Shown here piece by piece: positions 48,801-54,800 of a DNA stretch of 64,000 nt. The stretch is from Blastobasis lacticolella (lineage: Eukaryota; Arthropoda; Insecta; Lepidoptera; Blastobasidae), in assembly GCA_905147135.1 (NCBI GenBank), contig LR990041.1, positions 9,299,907-9,363,906 on the forward strand. The letters are read 5' to 3'. The translations under genes were made by a program, and so were the position numbers. The stretch's first letter is position 1. Each line of letters starts with the position of its first letter. The notes under the pieces were generated by a model that worked only from the letters and a program-made list of their open reading frames with translations, ran no database searches and had not been told where the DNA came from.

Positions 48801-51800
48801 TTACAAGAGATATACCTGAAACTAGAAAAGAAGATGATGGGCAGTCATGCGCAGAAATATTCAAAAAGATTACAATCAAAATAAACTGTTCCGGGATTAA
48901 AACATTCCGTCTGGGAGCTCCCAAGCCTGGATCCAAAGCACCAAGACCCTTGAAGGTTATTATGTCCTGCAAAAGCGATGCTTTCGAAGTTCTGCGAAAC
49001 AGAACTAAACTGCCGAAACCGTCACCGAATAAATCGGATTAAACTCCTATGCAGCAGAAATATTTAAAAAATCTTCGTGAAGAACTCGAATAGCGAAAAG
49101 GAGGCGGTGAGACTGACCTTACCATAATGTACATACGTGATCAACCGATGATAGTGGACACTCAGACCGCAAAAAACTAAATAAAACTGCCAAATACCAA
49201 CAACAACCACCTAAATCATCAACCTACACTTCGAATACGCTTGGAGAGTCACCATCACTTACTTTGTCCATAGTCAGGATTTTATATACTAACATACAAT
49301 CTGTAAACTCAAAACTTGACCTATTCATTGCCAGAGTTAATATACTGAAGCCGACAATCATTGTCATTACTGAGACATGGCTTAATCCGAGTATAACAGA
49401 CTCTATAGTTAAACTCAAGGGCTACTACACCTACAGAGACGATCGCTTGAACAAGCGAAGTGGTGGTGTAGCTGTATACGTTAAAAATAATAGAGGTCTA
49501 CTTACGACTAATTTAAACACCCACTTTAATACATGAAAGCTCAGAACGCATATGGCTTGACATCCACATAGGATCCACCAACATTTTGTTATGTGGCATT
49601 TACAGAGGACAGAACTCTACGTTTAAACAAGACAACCTACTACTCAACGAAATCGAAATCGCATCAGAATCAAACACAGTACTTGTTATGGAACACTTTA
49701 ACTACCGTGGAGTAAAATGTCCTCTTAGTGACAGTGAATATTTAACACCAAAAGAAGAAAACTTTGTATACTGGTACAGTAGCAGTGGGCTAGAGCAGTT
49801 AGTGGACAAACCAACCAGATTTAGACTGGGCAACCAACCATCCATCTTGGATCTGGTGCTTACAAACGATGACTCTCTTAAATCACAAATTAAGGAAGAA
49901 GCACCAATCGGAAAAAGTGACCATGCCTGCCTAGTTGCAACTATTAAAATAGAAACCCAGACACGTCAAACTACTGCATTTAGGTGGAATTATAAGGAAG
50001 CTAACTTCGTTGACATGAACACAACACTCTTAAATACTATATCCGAGAATCTGCAAGACTGCACTGAAACCGAATTTAAATTAATTTTACCCACACAGCA
50101 ATAAAGGAGGCAATCCATCTACACGTGCCACAGCTGAGACTGAGTCAAAACACTTCCAACAAGCCATGTATATCCAAAGAAACACAGGATCTAATCAAAC
50201 TGAAAATGACACTCTGGAAGAAAATTAAAATTACTGGACTGGACGAGGCATACAGAGAGTATAGGAGGATAAATAATAAGCTAACCAATCACAGACGCAC
50301 TGCTCGCACGAAATACGAAAAGGAGTTGCTAGAAGCTGGACCTAAGACATTCTACTCTTACATAAAACAGCAAATAACATTCAAAACCAGCATTCCTTCA
50401 ACCCTACGTAATCATCAAGGAAATGTGATAACCCAACCAGAAGATAAAGCAGAGGCATTTGCCGACCAATTTTTGAGCGTGTAAAAGGAACCACAGGGCC
50501 AGCTGCTAGCCCTCGACACACGGCTTAGAGTTGAGAACTCTATCTAGGATATAACATTCACCCCAGATAAGGTATTACAGGCCATTAAAGAATTAACAGC
50601 AGACTCAGCTCCAGGACCAGATGAAATCCCAGCATCCATACTTAAGAACTGTGACCTAGCAAATGCACTAGCCACCATAATGCGGAATTCGTATGATACT
50701 GGAACACTCCCAAAACTCTGGAAAACTGCTACAGTGACTCCGATATTTAAAAAGGGAAGCAAACATGCGTCGCTCAACAGTGTCCAACTTGCTGTCCGTT
50801 TTATCATCCTGGAGCAACAGTTTCAATGACAGGGAGCCTGTGGATGTAATATACCTAGATTATGAGAAAGCATTTGACAAAGTACCTACATCAAGGCTGC
50901 TCCACAAACTCGAGTTTGGGAGTCGGGGCAAACTGCTTTCATGGATCGAAAATTTCCTGCGAGATAAAACATTTCGAGTAAGAGTGGGAGAGAGCTTGTC
51001 AAGCCTGCGAGATATCTACAGCGGTGTACCTCAGGGTTTAGTTTTTAGCCCTGTGCTATACATTATATATACATTCGACTTGCTTCCCTATATGCAATGT
51101 AATGTGGAAGTATTTGCTGATGACACCAAGATATTTGCAAACCCACTGGTAGATTACCACAATCTGATCTGGACTTCATTGCAAACTATTCAAAGGATTG
51201 ACTTATTAATTCAAACTCCGAGAAATGTACTGTTCTGCATATGGGCAATAAGAATTACAAGCAAGCAATAAAAATTTGACATACAAGCTGAATGATATCA
51301 ATCTCAAAGCTGTGAAGTCTCAGGCGGATCTAGGTGTCATTATTACGGAAAACCTAAAGTGGGAAGAACATATAAGTATGATAACCAAGAGGGCAAGGGG
51401 TCTCATATACCTTATAAGAAAAGCATTTGGAACAATAGCACCTGAAATCATGATAAAAATCTATAAAACATATATCAGATCATTATTGGAGTATGCCTTC
51501 CAGGTTTTCCAGCCCCTATTTCCAAAAGGACATTAAAACACTTGATTTCTCAAGTACAGCGTTGTTTCACTAAAATCCCAAGAGAATATAAGAAATTATC
51601 CTACGAACAAAGACTAGACAGCCTGAAACTAGACAAGCTACACGAGCGGAGACAACATGGAGACCTAATAGAAACGTACAAAATCCTAAACGGACATTAT
51701 GATGTGAAGAACTTTGAACAACTATTAAAGCGAGATCAGAACACTCGATTAAGAGGTCACCACTTGAAATTGGTGCGAAGTTACTCCAAAAACAACCCGC

Positions 51801-54800
51801 ACAAGCATTTTTTCAGCAACAGAGTCGTGGCACCTTGGAACAAGTTACCTGAGCAAGTTGTATCAGCACCGAGTACCAACGCCTTTAAGAATCGATTGGA
51901 TGAACATTTAAAGAAAACCAAAATTAATTAATTGAGAATGTCAATGGGTTGAGGATAATGAGAAATAGACATATCAGTTGTTCCAACTGCCTGTCTGTTC
52001 AGGAATAATAATATTGTCCGGCAGACAAACAGGCATGCGGGCCACCTGATAAAAAGTGGTCACCGCCGCCTATGGACATCAGCAACACCAGGGGTGCACC
52101 AATGCGTTGCCCGCCTCGAAGGAAACCTCTAATATACCTCTTGAACGATCCCATGTCATAGTACAAAGGAAACACTGTGGCTGGGAGCTCATTCCTCATC
52201 CGAATCGTACGAGCTAGAACCGTTCTTTTGAATCTTCGTGTGGACACCACTAGAGGGTCCACGTAATCGGCTTACGTCCGGGTTACGTAATTTCTGTGCA
52301 ATATTTACATTAGTTTGTTATTAGTGCAAAACAATTATGGCAAAACTCTCTAGTTCTGTGAGGGAAAGCTAAAGTTGACTGTCAGGGTTTGTTTATTTAT
52401 GTTTGTGCTGTAGTAAATTATTAACTTGGTACCATTGTTTAACCTAATATTTTATCTGTTCTGGCTGCTCAGAGTCAGGTAAGTATAAAACAAGAGAACT
52501 GAAAGCCGCATGTTGGTCATAAAAAGTGTTTCATTCAATAGTAAAAGACACAATAGCATAGCATAGGCAATACTTATTGTTCATTTACTAACAAGTTATG
52601 GAATACTGACTCTGAAATTAATGAATTGAATTGAATAATAATAATAAACAACTGCAGAAGGCCGTGATATTGAATACATGCATAATAGTGCGAAAGTTCT
52701 TACAAACAACACGTAACTAATTCAGTGTTTGATACTTGGCTTAGGCCCGTAACAAATATTATTTCCGGTTCTTTTTGAACCGAGATCTTTTGAGATAAAC
52801 ACCAAATAATAATAATAAATATGCTTAGACAATTCACACAGCGCCATCTAGCCCCAAAGTAAGCAACGCTTTAGTTTAGATGGATGTTAGTTCCTTTTTA
52901 CGCCACACTCAATGTTATCGTTGTCGCACGTTGTCTTTTTTCTACTGATTGGTAGTTTATAAAAGCTCGCTTTCTCCACCCCCAGAGCGGATATCGTTCG
53001 ACGCACGGCAGCTGATCTACGATGTGATGCTGCAGCGGCTGTCCATCGTGCAGAAGCTCAACCTTCAGTGCCGGCTGGCCAGGGAGGTAACGTTACGGTG
53101 TCCCCACCCCCACCCCCAGAGCGGCTGTCGTTCGACGCGCGGCAGCTGATCTACGACGTGATGCTGCAGCGGCTGTCCATCGTGCAGAAGCTCAACCTAC
53201 AGTGCCGGCTGGCCAGGGAGGTAACGTTACGGTGTCCCCACCCCCACCCCCAGAGCGGCTGTCGTTCGACGCGCGGCAGCTGATCTACGACGTGATGCTG
53301 CAGCGGCTGTCCATCGTTCAGAAGCTCAACCTACAGTGCCGGCTGGCCAGGGAGGTAACGTTACGGTGTCCCTACCCCCACCCCCAGAGCGGCTGTCGTT
53401 CGACGCGCGGCAGCTGATCTACGACGTGATGCTGCAGCGGCTGTCCATCGTGCAGAAGCTCAACCTACAGTGCCGGCTGGCCAGGGAGGTAACGTTACGG
53501 TGTCCCTACCCCCACCCCCAGAGCGGCTGTCGTTCGACGCGCGGCAGCTGATCTACGACGTGATGCTGCAGCGGCTGTCCACCGTGCAGAAGCTCAACCT
53601 ACAGTGCCGGCTGGCCAGGGAGGTAACGTTACGGTGTCCCCACCCCCACCCCCACCCCCAGAGCGGCCGTCGTTCGACGCGCGGCAGCTGATCTACGACG
53701 TGATGCTGCAGCGGCTGTCCACCGTGCAGAAGCTCAACCTACAGTGCCGGCTGGCCAGGGAGGTAACGTTACTGTGTCCCCACCCCCAGAGCGGCTGTCG
53801 TTCGACGCGCGGCAGCTGATCTACGACGTGATGCTGCAGCGGCTGTCCATCGGGCAGAAGCTCAACCTACAGTGCCGGCTGGCCAGGGAGGTAACATTAC
53901 GGTGTCCCCACCCCCACCCCCAGAGCGGCTGTCGTTCGACGCGCGGCAGCTGATCTATTACGTGATGCTGCAGCGGCTGTCCATCGGGCAGAAGCTCAAC
54001 CTACAGTGCCGGCTGGCCAGGGAGGTAACGTTACGGTGTCCCCACCCCCACCCCCAGAGCGGCTGTCGTTCGACGCGCGGCAGCTGATCTACGACGTGAT
54101 GCTGCAGCGGCTGTCCATCGGGCAGAAGCTCAACCTACAGTGCCGGCTGGCCAGGGAGGTAACATTACGGTGTCCCCACCCCCACCCCCAGAGCGGCTGT
54201 CGTTCGACGCGCGGCAGCTGATCTATTACGTGATGCTGCAGCGGCTGTCCATCGGGCAGAAGCTCAACCTACAGTGCCGGCTGGCCAGGGAGGTAACGTT
54301 ACGGTGTCCCCACCCCCACCCCCACCCCCAGAGCGGCTGTCGTTCGACGCGCGGCAGCTGATCTACGACGTGATGCTGCAGCGGCTGTCCATCGTGCAGA
54401 AGCTCAACCAACAGTGACGGCTAGCCAATGGTAATGGGTAATGTTACGAGAGACTAGTATTTTGAGTGGAATTTTAACTTGAAATATTAATTTCCTTAAG
54501 TAAATAAAATAAATGTAATTCGTGGTGATAACTTTAACCAATTTTACTCTCATGTCATAAACAATTCATTTACATTTGTATTTGTAAGTGGTATCACACA
54601 TTTCTTGTTTTTTTCCTAACGGCTCTTGCACTACTTGCAGATATTGTGATATTTTACCTCTTCCCAAAGGTTCTTTAGAAGGGATAATGACGTCTTTGCG
54701 CAAATCAAAATAAGATATTACTTATTTTGATTTCTATGGCGCATAGAAATCTGTTCGTTTATAAGTTTTTAAACCGAAATGTAAAACTGTATTTTTTTTT

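Larger units (their letters stand above)
48668..52015 (+). mobile_element. CR1-group-like non-LTR retrotransposon, copy 2, nearly full 3' part
   Basis: ORF1 C-terminal region at 48704-49042 (LIIYDLPEFTRD, FRLGAPKPGSKAPRPLKV). ORF2 begins ~49270 with RILYTNIQSVNSKLD (endonuclease), continues in several frames, carries an endonuclease SDHACLV at ~49917, and RT boxes SAPGPDEIPASIL (~50610), FDKVPTSRLLHKLE (~50875), SGVPQGLVFSPVLY (~51020) and VFADDTKIFANP (~51110). It ends at ~51931 with WNKLPEQVVSAPSTNAFKNR and a stop. The 3' end is near 52015 ('ggaataataatat'). Frameshifts at ~49536, 50484, 51271 and 51536 make it inactive. Same family and direction as copy 1 at 40571-42816. Confidence 0.88.

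Noticed and set aside
53068..54361. A row of ~71-codon ORFs starting MPAGQGGNVTV
   Set aside because: They cross exon-spacer boundaries of the exon 18 array in frames different from NCAPD3 and start within exon sequence; artefacts of the repeat.
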